From assembly GCF_027923705.1 (NCBI RefSeq), contig NZ_AP026442.1:2976001-3040000 (forward strand): a stretch of 64,000 nt of DNA. Direction: 5' to 3'. Position 1 is the first letter of the stretch, and every line of letters begins with the position of its first letter. The position numbers were made by a program, and so were the translations under genes. Below are positions 36,278 to 44,501 of the stretch, in pieces. The stretch comes from Cellulomonas sp. NTE-D12 (GTDB lineage: Bacteria > Actinomycetota > Actinomycetes > Actinomycetales > Cellulomonadaceae). The notes beneath the pieces are model-generated. The model saw only the letters and a program-made list of their open reading frames with translations. It made no database searches and was not told the DNA's origin.

Positions 36278-37651
36278 ATGAGCATCACGTCCTCGGCGCC
36301 GTCCGCGCCGTCCCTCCCGCTGGTGGTGCGGACCGTCCCGCTCGACGACCTGGCGCAGCCGCCCGGGTCCGGCCTCGGGGCGCCGTCCGCCCTCGATGAC
36401 CTCGCCGATCGCGCGGCCGACCTGCTGGGGCTGCTGCCCGCGCAGGCCCCGCTCGCCTGGGTGCGGCGCGGCGACGGGCTGGTGGCGTGGGGCGAGGCGA
36501 TGCACCTGGAGGTGCACGGGCCGGACCGGTTCGCCGCCGCCGAGCGCGCCTGGCACCAGGTGCTGGCGCACGCCGTGGTGCGGGACGAGGTGCGGCTGCC
36601 GGGGACCGGTCCGGTCGCGTTCGGCTCGTTCGCCTTCGACGACGACTCCCCCGCCGGCGGCGTGGTGGTGGTGCCGCAGGTGGTGGTGGGCCGACGGGAC
36701 GGTCGGGCCTGGCTGACCACGCTGACGACCGGCGGGCACCTCGGCGCGGCACCGCGGCTGGCCGACGTCGCGGCGGACGGTGCCGGTGAGGCTCCTCGGT
36801 CCCCCGGGGTGGTGACGTATGCCGAGGGTGCCGTGCCGGCGCAGGAGTGGCCGGACGTCGTCAGCGCCGGTGTCGCCGCGATCCGCGCCGGCGAGGTGGA
36901 CAAGGTGGTGCTCGCCCGGGACGTCGAGGCGACCGCCGAGGAGCCGGTGGACGTGCGCTGGCTGCTGCAGCGGCTGGCCCGCCGCTACACGTCGTGCTGG
37001 ACGTTCAGCGTCGACGGCATGGTGGGAGCGACCCCCGAGCTGCTGGTGCGCTCCGACCAGGGGCTGGTCACCTCCCGCGTGCTGGCCGGGACCATCCGGC
37101 GCACCGGGGACGACGCGGCCGACATGGCGCGCGCGGCGATCCTCGCGCACTCCTCGAAGGACCTCGAGGAGCACGAGTACGCCGTCGCCTCGGTGGCCCG
37201 GGCGCTGGCACCGTTCTGCTCGTCGAGCAACGTGCCGGACGTGCCGTTCGTGCTGTCGCTGCCGAACGTGCTGCACCTCGCCTCCGACGTGACCGGCGTG
37301 CTGGCGACACCGGCCGACGGACGTCCGCACCCGTCGTCACTCGCGCTGGCGGCAGCCCTGCACCCGACCGCCGCGGTGTGCGGCACGCCGACGCAGGCGG
37401 CGCGTGCGCTGATCACCCGGATCGAGGGGATGGACCGCGGCCGGTACGCGGGGCCGGTGGGGTGGTTCGGTGCCGACGGCGACGGCGAGTGGGGCATCGC
37501 GCTGCGGTCGGGGCGGGTGGACCCGGACGACCCGCGGCGGGTGCGGCTGTTCGCCGGGTGCGGTGTGGTGGCGGCGTCCGACCCGGCGGCGGAGCTCGCC
37601 GAGTCGGAGGCGAAGCTGGTGCCGATGCGCTGGGCGCTCGGCTCGGACTGA
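36278..37651 (+). CDS. menF: Isochorismate synthase MenF
   Basis: A 457-residue chorismate-utilising enzyme that makes isochorismate for menaquinone. The C-terminal chorismate-binding fold is clear: AGEVDKVVLARDVE (catalytic Lys), TPELLVRSDQGLVTSRVLAGTIRR, HPTAAVCGTPTQAA and the Mg2+ region RYAGPVGWFGADGDGEW, RLFAGCGVVAASDPAAELAE. Use in a siderophore or salicylate pathway is the alternative, but menG and menD nearby favour MenF. It ends against a strong hairpin shared with the convergent HtrA gene. Confidence 0.93.
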   Translation: MSITSSAPSAPSLPLVVRTVPLDDLAQPPGSGLGAPSALDDLADRAADLLGLLPAQAPLAWVRRGDGLVAWGEAMHLEVHGPDRFAAAERAWHQVLAHAVVRDEVRLPGTGPVAFGSFAFDDDSPAGGVVVVPQVVVGRRDGRAWLTTLTTGGHLGAAPRLADVAADGAGEAPRSPGVVTYAEGAVPAQEWPDVVSAGVAAIRAGEVDKVVLARDVEATAEEPVDVRWLLQRLARRYTSCWTFSVDGMVGATPELLVRSDQGLVTSRVLAGTIRRTGDDAADMARAAILAHSSKDLEEHEYAVASVARALAPFCSSSNVPDVPFVLSLPNVLHLASDVTGVLATPADGRPHPSSLALAAALHPTAAVCGTPTQAARALITRIEGMDRGRYAGPVGWFGADGDGEWGIALRSGRVDPDDPRRVRLFAGCGVVAASDPAAELAESEAKLVPMRWALGSD

Positions 37652-37682
37652 CCACCGGCAGGGCGGACGAGGATCGCACGGC

Positions 37683-37724
37683 GACGGGCCGGCCCCGGGT
37701 GCTGAACCCCGGGGCCGGCCCGTC
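37683..37724. terminator. Bidirectional hairpin between menF and the HtrA-type gene
   Basis: Sixteen bases at 37683-37698 (GACGGGCCGGCCCCGG) pair perfectly with 37709-37724 around a ten-base loop. It sits between two convergent genes, 31 bases from one stop and 18 from the other. No U-run is present. Confidence 0.8.
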
Positions 37725-37742
37725 CGTCGTGCTGGGCGCTCG

Positions 37743-39641
37743 TCAGCCCTGGTTGGGGCTGCTCCCGCCGTTGCCGCCGCCCTGCTGCTGAAGCCACTGC
37801 CACAGCTGCTCGGGGCTGAGGTTGCCCGGCGCGGTCTGGCCGTTGGAGCCGGAGCCACTGGACCCGTTCGAGCCGTTGGACCCGTTCGAGCCGTTCGAAC
37901 CCGAGCCGTTCTGGGTGGCGGTCTCCTGCCTGGTGGCCAAGGTGACCTTGACGTCCATCGCCTTGCCGCTGCGGACGACGATCAGGGTGGCCTGCTGACC
38001 GGAGGTCATCGCCCGGACGAAGGCCGTCAGGGACTCGGCCCCGCCGGTCGGGTTGTTGTCGATGGCGACGATCACGTCACCGGTCTGGATGCCGGCCGAT
38101 GCGGCGGGCGAACCCGGGCTGACCGACTGGACCGCGGCACCCCGCCGCGTGACGCCGTCGGCCGTCGCCGTGCCGTCCTTGAGGGACACCCCGAGGTAGG
38201 CGTGCTTGGCCGAGCCCGTGTCGATCAGCTGCGCCGCGATGTTCTTCATCAGGTTCACCGGGATGGCGAAGCCGAGACCGATCGAGCCGGACTGGCTGGA
38301 CGTGGTGGCGATCGACGAGGTGATGCCGATCACCTGACCCTGCGCGTCGAACAACGGTCCGCCGGAGTTGCCCGGGTTGATCGCGGCGTCGATCTGGATG
38401 GCGTTGGTCACCACCGGCTGGCCGCCGGACTCGGAGGTGGACACCGGACGGTCGACGGCGGACACGATGCCCGTGGTCACGGTGTTGGCGAGGCCGAGCG
38501 GGTTGCCGACCGCCATCACCGCCTGGCCGACGGCCACCTTGTCCGAGTCGCCGAACTGGGCGACGGTCAGGTCGTTCGGCGCGTTCTTCAGCTGCACGAC
38601 GGCCAGGTCGGTGGTCGGGTCGGTGCCGACGACCGTGGCCTCGAACAGCCGACCGTCGTCGAGCGTCACCTGGACGGTGTTGTTCTGGGCTCCGGAGACG
38701 ACGTGGTCGTTGGTGAGGACGTGCGCCTTGGAGTCGATGATCACGCCCGAGCCCTCGGCCTGACCCGAGGCCGTGGTGACGGAGATCGCCACCACGGACG
38801 AGTGCACCGCCTGGACCACCGCGGGCCAGTTCGGGTTCTGCGAGCTGGAGCCGGACACCGGGACGGAGCTCGAGCCCGAGTGCCCGATGGTCGCGAGCGA
38901 GGCCGGGTGCGATCCGCCGCCCGCAGTGCTGCGCGAACCGCTGCGCGACGCCACGGCGACCGCGCCGATGGCGAGGAGCAGCACCACGACCAGCGTCGCG
39001 ACCAGGGGCAGCCACCGCCGCCGCGGCACGCTGCCGCGAGGGGCGTTCGGGTCGACCTCGGCCGCCTCGGCCGTGCCGGTCGGCTGACCGGGACCGGCGT
39101 ACGGGTCGTAGCCGGCGTACGGCTGGCCCTGGGTGCCCTGCGGCGGGTAGGGCTGGCCGGGGTACGCCTGACCGGGGTAGGGCTGGCCCGGGAACGGCTG
39201 GCCTCCGTAGGGCTGGCCCGACGCCTGGCCCGGGTACGCCTGGGCGCCGTACGGCTGGGCGTAGGGCCGGCCTGCGACGGGTGGGTACGGCTGCTGGCCG
39301 GGCTGACCGGGGCCGCCGTACGGCTGCTGGCCCGGCTGGCCGGGGTACCCGCCGTAGCTGCGGATCGGGTAGGTGTGGCCGGCCTGCGGCGGCACCGGTG
39401 CCTGCGGCACCGTGGGCTGCTGCGCCGTGGGCGTCGTCGGCTGCTGCGCCGACGTGGGCAGCGGCTGCGTGGGGTGCTCGACGGGCAGCGCCTGGGTGTC
39501 CGCGGCCTGCGGGTGCTCCGGCTGGGCCGCGGGCTCCTGGCCTGCGTCGGCCGTCCCCTGCGGTCCCTGGTCCGCCGGCGGCTGCTGCGCACCCTCGGGG
39601 CGGTCGGTCCCGTCGGGTCCGGGCGAATCAGTGGTGGTCAT
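37743..39641 (-). CDS. HtrA/DegP-type membrane-anchored serine protease with PDZ domain
   Basis: A 632-residue envelope protease. The first 240 residues are cytoplasmic low complexity (Gln/Pro/Gly/Tyr, repeats such as GQPYPGQ), then one transmembrane segment (LPLVATLVVVLLLAIGAVAVA), an S1C trypsin-like domain with His in LTNDHVV, Asp in TTDLAVVQ and Ser in GNSGGPLFD, and a PDZ domain (SPGSPAASAGIQTGDVIVAIDN). A short SNG repeat follows PDZ, encoded by a near-repeating 9-base unit around 37855-37915. It probably handles misfolded secreted proteins. ATG at 39641 has AAGGAGG upstream, a strong site. Confidence 0.93.
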   Translation of the reverse strand: MTTTDSPGPDGTDRPEGAQQPPADQGPQGTADAGQEPAAQPEHPQAADTQALPVEHPTQPLPTSAQQPTTPTAQQPTVPQAPVPPQAGHTYPIRSYGGYPGQPGQQPYGGPGQPGQQPYPPVAGRPYAQPYGAQAYPGQASGQPYGGQPFPGQPYPGQAYPGQPYPPQGTQGQPYAGYDPYAGPGQPTGTAEAAEVDPNAPRGSVPRRRWLPLVATLVVVLLLAIGAVAVASRSGSRSTAGGGSHPASLATIGHSGSSSVPVSGSSSQNPNWPAVVQAVHSSVVAISVTTASGQAEGSGVIIDSKAHVLTNDHVVSGAQNNTVQVTLDDGRLFEATVVGTDPTTDLAVVQLKNAPNDLTVAQFGDSDKVAVGQAVMAVGNPLGLANTVTTGIVSAVDRPVSTSESGGQPVVTNAIQIDAAINPGNSGGPLFDAQGQVIGITSSIATTSSQSGSIGLGFAIPVNLMKNIAAQLIDTGSAKHAYLGVSLKDGTATADGVTRRGAAVQSVSPGSPAASAGIQTGDVIVAIDNNPTGGAESLTAFVRAMTSGQQATLIVVRSGKAMDVKVTLATRQETATQNGSGSNGSNGSNGSNGSSGSGSNGQTAPGNLSPEQLWQWLQQQGGGNGGSSPNQG

Positions 39642-39764
39642 GGGTCCCCTCCTTGTCACGACCATGAGACGTCCTCGCGCTGGAGAGAGCCTCCACCGAA
39701 CCTGGGAATCCGCTGCGAGTTCGGCATGTGTCCGGCGACGATCCTGCCGCACGGCACCCACAGC

Positions 39765-41654
39765 TCAGCTGGAGAGCAGCTCCCGGACGGCGTCGGCCAC
39801 CTCGGCGGCGATGCGCTCGCCGAGCGCCCGACGGCCGGCGCGGTCCACCCGCACCTCCACGACGCTGAGCCCGGTCCCCGGCGCCGCCAGCGCCGGGAGC
39901 AGGCCCTCCAGGTCGCTCACCCGCGTGTGCCGCACGCCGTACCCGGCGCACAGCGCCGCGAGGTCGGCGCCGTGCGGCGTGCCGAACACCCGCTCGAACA
40001 CCGCCGCATGCGCCGGCGCACCCGGCTCGAGCGTGCTGAACACCGATCCGCCGTCGTCGTTCGCCACCACCACCTGCAGGTTCAGCGACGGCTCTCCAGG
40101 TCCCCTGAGCAGGCCACCGACGTCGTGCAGGAACGTCAGGTCGCCCACGTACGCACGCACGCGGCGCGCGGGCAGGGCGAGCGCGGTCCCCGCCGCGGTG
40201 GAGATGGTGCCGTCGATGCCCGCGAGCCCGCGGTTGGCCAGCACCAGCGGGGCCGTCTCCCAGCGCGCGACCAGGTCGAGGTCACGCACGGGGTTCGACG
40301 ACCCTGCGACCAGCACGTCCGCCGGAGAGCTCGCGGCCGCGACGGCCCGTGCCACCGCGGGACCGCTGAGCCGGGCCGACGAACGACCTCGCCGGCCCGC
40401 CGTCGCCACGTCGTCCACCCCGAGCAGACGGTCCAGCACCGCGAGCGCCGCCTGGTCCGCCGCGCGCCACGCGTCCCACCAGCCCTGGGGTGCACCGGAG
40501 CGACGCCAGCGCGCCGGCACCTCGGGCAGCACCGCTGCGGCGTTGCGGGCGGCGTCCGGCCAGGGCGCCCCGCGCGGGGCGATGACGGCCACCTCGACGT
40601 CCGGGTCCGCGAGCAGCCGCTGCACGGGCCGCGACAGCGTCGGCCGGCCGAGCACCACCACGCGGCGCACCTCCCCACCCAGCCGCTCGTCGTCCAGCAG
40701 CAGGCGGTACGTGGTCAGCGCGCGCGAGCCGGCACGCGCACCGGACGACGGCTCGGCGAGCAGCGGCCAGCCGGCGGCCTCCGCGAGCTGGCGTGCGGCC
40801 GGTCCGGCACCGTCGCCGGCCACGACGACGGTCGGCACCGGGCCACGGGAGCGCCGGCGGCGGGCGGCAGCGGGGTCGACGACGGCCGGGATCGCGGCGG
40901 TCAGCGCGGGCAGCGGCGCACCGGCCGCCGCGGACCACCCGCCGACGGGCTCGACCACGCTGAGCCCCGCGGTGGACGGCGTCGGCCAGCCCTCGTCGTC
41001 GGGCGACGGCACCAGCGGCTCGCGGAAGGCCAGGTCGAGGTGCACCGGCCCCGGCGTGCCCGTCCGCGCGCCCGTCGCGGCGGCGACCGCCCTGGCCGCG
41101 AGCGCGCGCAGGTCGCGGTCCTCGTCCGGACGTCCGGTCGGCGCCGGGACGTCCGCCGCGAGCCGCACGGCCGAGCCGAACATCCCGGGCTGCTCGGTGG
41201 TCTGGTTGGCACCGGTGCCTCGCAGCTCGTGCGGCCGGTCGGCCGTCAGCAGCAGCAGCGGGACGCCGGCGTGGTGCGCCTCGAGGACCGCGGGGTGCAG
41301 GTTCGCGACGGCGGTGCCGGACGTGGTGACCACCGCCACCGGCCGCGCCATGGCCGGACGGCCGTCACCGGGTCCTGTCGGCACGTCGCTCCAGGGCGAG
41401 GCCTTCGCCATCCCGAGCGCGAGGAACGCCGCGTCCCGCTCGTCGACCCGCACGTGCAGCCGCAGCGCCGGGGCATGCTGCGGCCGCTCGTCGTCCGGCA
41501 GCGCCGCCGCGGCGAGCGCGAAGGCGAGCGGCGCGCTCCGCGAGCCGGGTGCCAGCACGACGTCGCGCACGCCGAGCGCGGCCAGCGCCTGGACGAGCAC
41601 GCGGGCGGCGGTGGTCGACGGGTTGGTCGACGGGGTGGTCACGGCCGCCATCAT
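39765..41654 (-). CDS. menD: 2-succinyl-5-enolpyruvyl-6-hydroxy-3-cyclohexene-1-carboxylate synthase
   Basis: A 629-residue thiamine-diphosphate enzyme that joins isochorismate and 2-oxoglutarate. It shows the N-terminal VLAPGSRSAPLAFALAAA block, the catalytic-Glu region RLHVRVDERDAAFLALGMAKA, TSGTAVANLHPAVLEA, and the ThDP/Mg motif GDLTFLHDVGGLL with NDDGGSVF. ATG at 41654 overlaps the menC stop (ATGA); ATG at 41651 is the next codon. The sequence continuing upstream in frame is inside menC and not part of the gene. Confidence 0.95.
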   Translation of the reverse strand: MMAAVTTPSTNPSTTAARVLVQALAALGVRDVVLAPGSRSAPLAFALAAAALPDDERPQHAPALRLHVRVDERDAAFLALGMAKASPWSDVPTGPGDGRPAMARPVAVVTTSGTAVANLHPAVLEAHHAGVPLLLLTADRPHELRGTGANQTTEQPGMFGSAVRLAADVPAPTGRPDEDRDLRALAARAVAAATGARTGTPGPVHLDLAFREPLVPSPDDEGWPTPSTAGLSVVEPVGGWSAAAGAPLPALTAAIPAVVDPAAARRRRSRGPVPTVVVAGDGAGPAARQLAEAAGWPLLAEPSSGARAGSRALTTYRLLLDDERLGGEVRRVVVLGRPTLSRPVQRLLADPDVEVAVIAPRGAPWPDAARNAAAVLPEVPARWRRSGAPQGWWDAWRAADQAALAVLDRLLGVDDVATAGRRGRSSARLSGPAVARAVAAASSPADVLVAGSSNPVRDLDLVARWETAPLVLANRGLAGIDGTISTAAGTALALPARRVRAYVGDLTFLHDVGGLLRGPGEPSLNLQVVVANDDGGSVFSTLEPGAPAHAAVFERVFGTPHGADLAALCAGYGVRHTRVSDLEGLLPALAAPGTGLSVVEVRVDRAGRRALGERIAAEVADAVRELLSS

Positions 41655-42622
41655 GCCCGAGGAGCCCGGACCGCTCCTGCCACGCGGGCGACCCGCTCCC
41701 GCCACCGGGCGTCGAGGTCGGGCGCCGCCGCGGCGGCCGTCAGCAGGTCCGGCTCGGGCAGCGGCCGGCGCACGTCGATCGCCCCGTCGCGCGGCAGCAG
41801 CGGTTCCGTGACCAGGTCGTGCGTGAGCAGGGCCGCCGTCGCCAGGCCGCAGGCGTACGGCAGCGCCGGCAGGGCCGCCGCGAGCGCGAGGCCGGCGGCG
41901 AGCCCGACCGAGGACTCCAGCGCGGAGGACACCACGACCGGCAGGTCCAGCTGCTCGGCCAGCCGCAGGCACGCCCGCACGCCGCCGAGGGGCTGCACCT
42001 TGAGCACCACCACGTCGGCGGCGTGCCGACGGGCGACCTCGAGGGGGTCGGCCGCCCGGCGCACCGACTCGTCGGCCGCCACCGGCACGTGGGTCCGGCG
42101 GCGCAGCGCCGCGAGCTCGTCCACGGTGCGCACCGGCTGCTCGGCGTACTGCAGCCCGCCGGCGGCGCGGTCCAGCGCGGTCAGCCGCGCGGCCGCGGTG
42201 TCCACGTCCCAGGCGGTGTTGGCGTCCACCCGGATGGCGCCGTCCGGACCGAGCGCGTCGCGCACCGCCTCGAGCCGCGCCTCCTCGTCGGCGGGCGACT
42301 GCCCCGGCTCGGCGACCTTCACCTTGGCGGTCGTGCAGCCGCCGGACTCCCGGACGATGCGGTGGGCCGTGGCCGCGTCCACCGCCGGGACGGTGACGTT
42401 CACCGGGATGCGGTCGCGCAACGGTGCCGGCCAGCCCTGGTCGGCCGCCTCCCGCGCCGCGAGCCACCAGCGGCGGGACTCGTCGTCGTCGTAGTCCCAG
42501 AAGGGGCTGAACTCCCCCCAGCCCGCATCGCCGCGCACCAGCGTGCCGTCCCGGGACGTCAGCCCACGGAACCGGGTGCGCATGGGGACGGACCAGACGA
42601 CGAGGTCTCCGGGGACGGGCAC
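41651..42622 (-). CDS. menC: o-Succinylbenzoate synthase
   Basis: A 323-residue enolase-superfamily enzyme that dehydrates SHCHC to o-succinylbenzoate. Visible are the catalytic Lys in TTAKVKVAEPG, the metal ligands IRVDANTAWD, YAEQPV and AADESVRR, and the second Lys in VVLKVQPLGG. The GTG at 42622 sits seven bases after TAAGGT; the upstream GTG at 42640 would lie inside that promoter. It is the first gene of a menC-menD unit and is divergent from menB. Confidence 0.94.
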   Translation of the reverse strand: MPVPGDLVVWSVPMRTRFRGLTSRDGTLVRGDAGWGEFSPFWDYDDDESRRWWLAAREAADQGWPAPLRDRIPVNVTVPAVDAATAHRIVRESGGCTTAKVKVAEPGQSPADEEARLEAVRDALGPDGAIRVDANTAWDVDTAAARLTALDRAAGGLQYAEQPVRTVDELAALRRRTHVPVAADESVRRAADPLEVARRHAADVVVLKVQPLGGVRACLRLAEQLDLPVVVSSALESSVGLAAGLALAAALPALPYACGLATAALLTHDLVTEPLLPRDGAIDVRRPLPEPDLLTAAAAAPDLDARWRERVARVAGAVRAPRA

Positions 42623-42629
42623 GTCCGCC

Positions 42630-42659
42630 ACCTTAGGCACCCGGCCTCGAGCCTAAGGT
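42630..42659. promoter_or_regulatory. Near-symmetric divergent leaderless promoters of menC and menB
   Basis: ACCTTAGGC (42630-42638) and GCCTAAGGT (42651-42659) are perfect nine-base inverted copies 12 bases apart. Each outer half is a TAAGGT -10 seven bases from a GTG start: menC at 42622 and menB at 42667. The distance makes each -10 overlap the -35 position of the other promoter. Confidence 0.65.
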
Positions 42660-42666
42660 GACGGGC

Positions 42667-43638
42667 GTGACCCCCGCCGTCGCCCTGCAGCCCCTGACGC
42701 CCGAGCCCGCCACCGTCTCGGCGACCTTCGACCCGTCCCGGTGGCGCACCGTGCCGGGCTTCGAGCAGCTGACCGACATCACGTACCACCGCGGCGTCGC
42801 GCGCCAGGCCGACGGCCAGCGGGACCTGCCGGTCGTGCGGGTGGCGTTCCACCGGCCGGAGGTGCGCAACGCGTTCCGCCCGCACACGGTGGACGAGCTG
42901 TACGCGGTGCTCGACCACGCCCGGACGACGTCCGACGTCGGCACCGTGCTGCTGACCGGCAACGGGCCGAGCCCCAAGGACGGCGGCTGGGCGTTCTGCT
43001 CCGGCGGCGACCAGCGGGTGCGCGGCCGCGACGGGTACCGGTACGCCGACGGCGACACCGCGGCGACCGTGGACCCCGCGCGGGCCGGGCGGCTGCACGT
43101 CCTCGAGGTGCAGCGCCTGATCCGCACGATGCCCAAGGTGGTGGTCGCCCTGGTCAACGGCTGGGCGGCCGGCGGCGGCCACTCCCTGCACGTGGTCGCG
43201 GACCTGACGATCGCCAGCCGCGAGCACGCCCGGTTCATGCAGACGGATGCGAACGTCGGCTCGTTCGACGCCGGCTACGGCTCGGCGCTGCTGGCGCGGC
43301 AGGTCGGGCAGAAGCGCGCCCGGGAGATCTTCTTCCTCGCCCGGGAGTACTCCGCGCAGCAGGCCTACGAGTGGGGCGCGGTGAACGACGTCGTCGCGCA
43401 CGACGACATCGAGGCGGTGGGCCTGGAGTACGCGCGGATCATCGCCACCAAGTCGCCGCAGGCGATCCGCATGCTGAAGTTCGCGTTCAACCTGGCCGAC
43501 GACGGGCTGGCCGGTCAGCAGGTGTTCGCCGGCGAGGCGACCCGGTTGGCGTACGGCAGCGACGAGGCCGTCGAGGGCCGCGACGCGTTCCTGCAGCACC
43601 GTGACCCCGACTGGTCCGGGTTCCCGTACGCGTTCTGA
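42667..43638 (+). CDS. menB: 1,4-Dihydroxy-2-naphthoyl-CoA synthase
   Basis: This 323-residue crotonase-family enzyme cyclises o-succinylbenzoyl-CoA. FHRPEVRNAFRPHTVDEL, FCSGGDQRVRGRDGYRY, VALVNGWAAGGGHSLHVVADLTIAS and QTDANVGSFDAGYGSALLAR are MenB signatures; the oxyanion-hole glycines are intact. GTG at 42667 with TAAGGT seven bases upstream is preferred over GTG at 42658, which overlaps the promoter. Confidence 0.96.
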   Translation: MTPAVALQPLTPEPATVSATFDPSRWRTVPGFEQLTDITYHRGVARQADGQRDLPVVRVAFHRPEVRNAFRPHTVDELYAVLDHARTTSDVGTVLLTGNGPSPKDGGWAFCSGGDQRVRGRDGYRYADGDTAATVDPARAGRLHVLEVQRLIRTMPKVVVALVNGWAAGGGHSLHVVADLTIASREHARFMQTDANVGSFDAGYGSALLARQVGQKRAREIFFLAREYSAQQAYEWGAVNDVVAHDDIEAVGLEYARIIATKSPQAIRMLKFAFNLADDGLAGQQVFAGEATRLAYGSDEAVEGRDAFLQHRDPDWSGFPYAF

Positions 43639-43699
43639 CGGAGGCCTCCACCGGTCGCCGACCCTCGCCGGGCACCGCCCGCGCGTGGAACCGCCCGCG

Positions 43700-43716
43700 C
43701 CGGGCGTGCTGCCCGG
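43700..43716. terminator. Small hairpin between menB and the NmrA-like gene
   Basis: CCGGGC and GCCCGG flank a five-base loop in the 94-base gap between convergent genes. It is weak evidence on its own. Confidence 0.35.
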
Positions 43717-43732
43717 CGGGGCGGCCCGGACC

Positions 43733-44485
43733 TCAGCGCCGTGCCGCCGCGCGTGCCGCCAGGTGGTCGGCGAACGTGACGCGGCCGTAGGGCGTACCCG
43801 GCACGAGCCCTGCGCCGGAGCGGTAGCCGGCGAACGTCTTCCCGGGCAGCACGAAGGGCAGCACGGGACGACGGCCGCCCACGGCGCCGCGCCACAGCCG
43901 CGCCAGCTCCGGCACGGTGCGCTGCTCGGGACCGCCGGTGTCCGGGACCCGTCCGGCCGGCCGGTCGGACGCGAGCTCCACGAGCCGGTCCGCGACCTCC
44001 TCGGCCGCGATCGGCTGCACGGTGAACGCCGGGGCGACGACGACGGGCAGCGCGCGCTGACCGGTGAACAGGGCCTCCACGAAACCGTGGAACTGGGTGG
44101 CCCGCAGGATGGTGAACGGCACCCCCGACTCGCGCACCAGCCGCTCGATCACCACCTTGTCCCGGTAGTACGCCAGCGGGATGCCGTCGATCCCCACGAT
44201 CGAGATCAGCACCAGGTGCTGCACGTGCGCATCGGCCGCCGCCGTCAGCAGCGTCCGCGCCGCCTCGACGTCGCCTTTCCCGCGCGGTGCGGTCGCCAGG
44301 TGCACCACGGTGCCGACCCCGGCGAGCGCCCGGTCCACACCCGCACCGGTGACCAGGTCACCGGTGGTCAGCCCCGAGCCGGTGCGCCGGCTGAGGGCGC
44401 GGACGTCGTGCCCGGCGGCGCGCAGCCGGAGGACGGTGGGGGTGCCGAGCGTGCCGGTCGCGCCGGTGACCAGGGTGGTCGTCAT
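43733..44485 (-). CDS. NmrA-like NAD(P)-binding epimerase/oxidoreductase
   Basis: A 250-residue atypical short-chain dehydrogenase. The N-terminal VTGATGTLGTPTVLRL binds the nucleotide; AYYRDKVVIERLVRESGVPFTILRATQFH resembles NmrA/YwnB-type proteins that lack the classical catalytic triad. The reaction is unknown. ATG at 44485 has GAGGAG seven bases upstream. It follows the ECF41 sigma gene by 16 bases; carboxymuconolactone decarboxylases, oxidoreductases and epimerases are the usual partners and targets of ECF41 factors. Confidence 0.83.
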   Translation of the reverse strand: MTTTLVTGATGTLGTPTVLRLRAAGHDVRALSRRTGSGLTTGDLVTGAGVDRALAGVGTVVHLATAPRGKGDVEAARTLLTAAADAHVQHLVLISIVGIDGIPLAYYRDKVVIERLVRESGVPFTILRATQFHGFVEALFTGQRALPVVVAPAFTVQPIAAEEVADRLVELASDRPAGRVPDTGGPEQRTVPELARLWRGAVGGRRPVLPFVLPGKTFAGYRSGAGLVPGTPYGRVTFADHLAARAAARR

Positions 44486-44501
44486 GGGTGTGCTCCTCTC
44501 G

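Noticed and set aside
37470..42494. Open frame of more than 1600 codons on the plus strand
   Set aside because: It runs antisense to htrA-like, menD and menC genes, has Arg/Gly/His-rich composition and no domain signatures. It is a GC-rich shadow.
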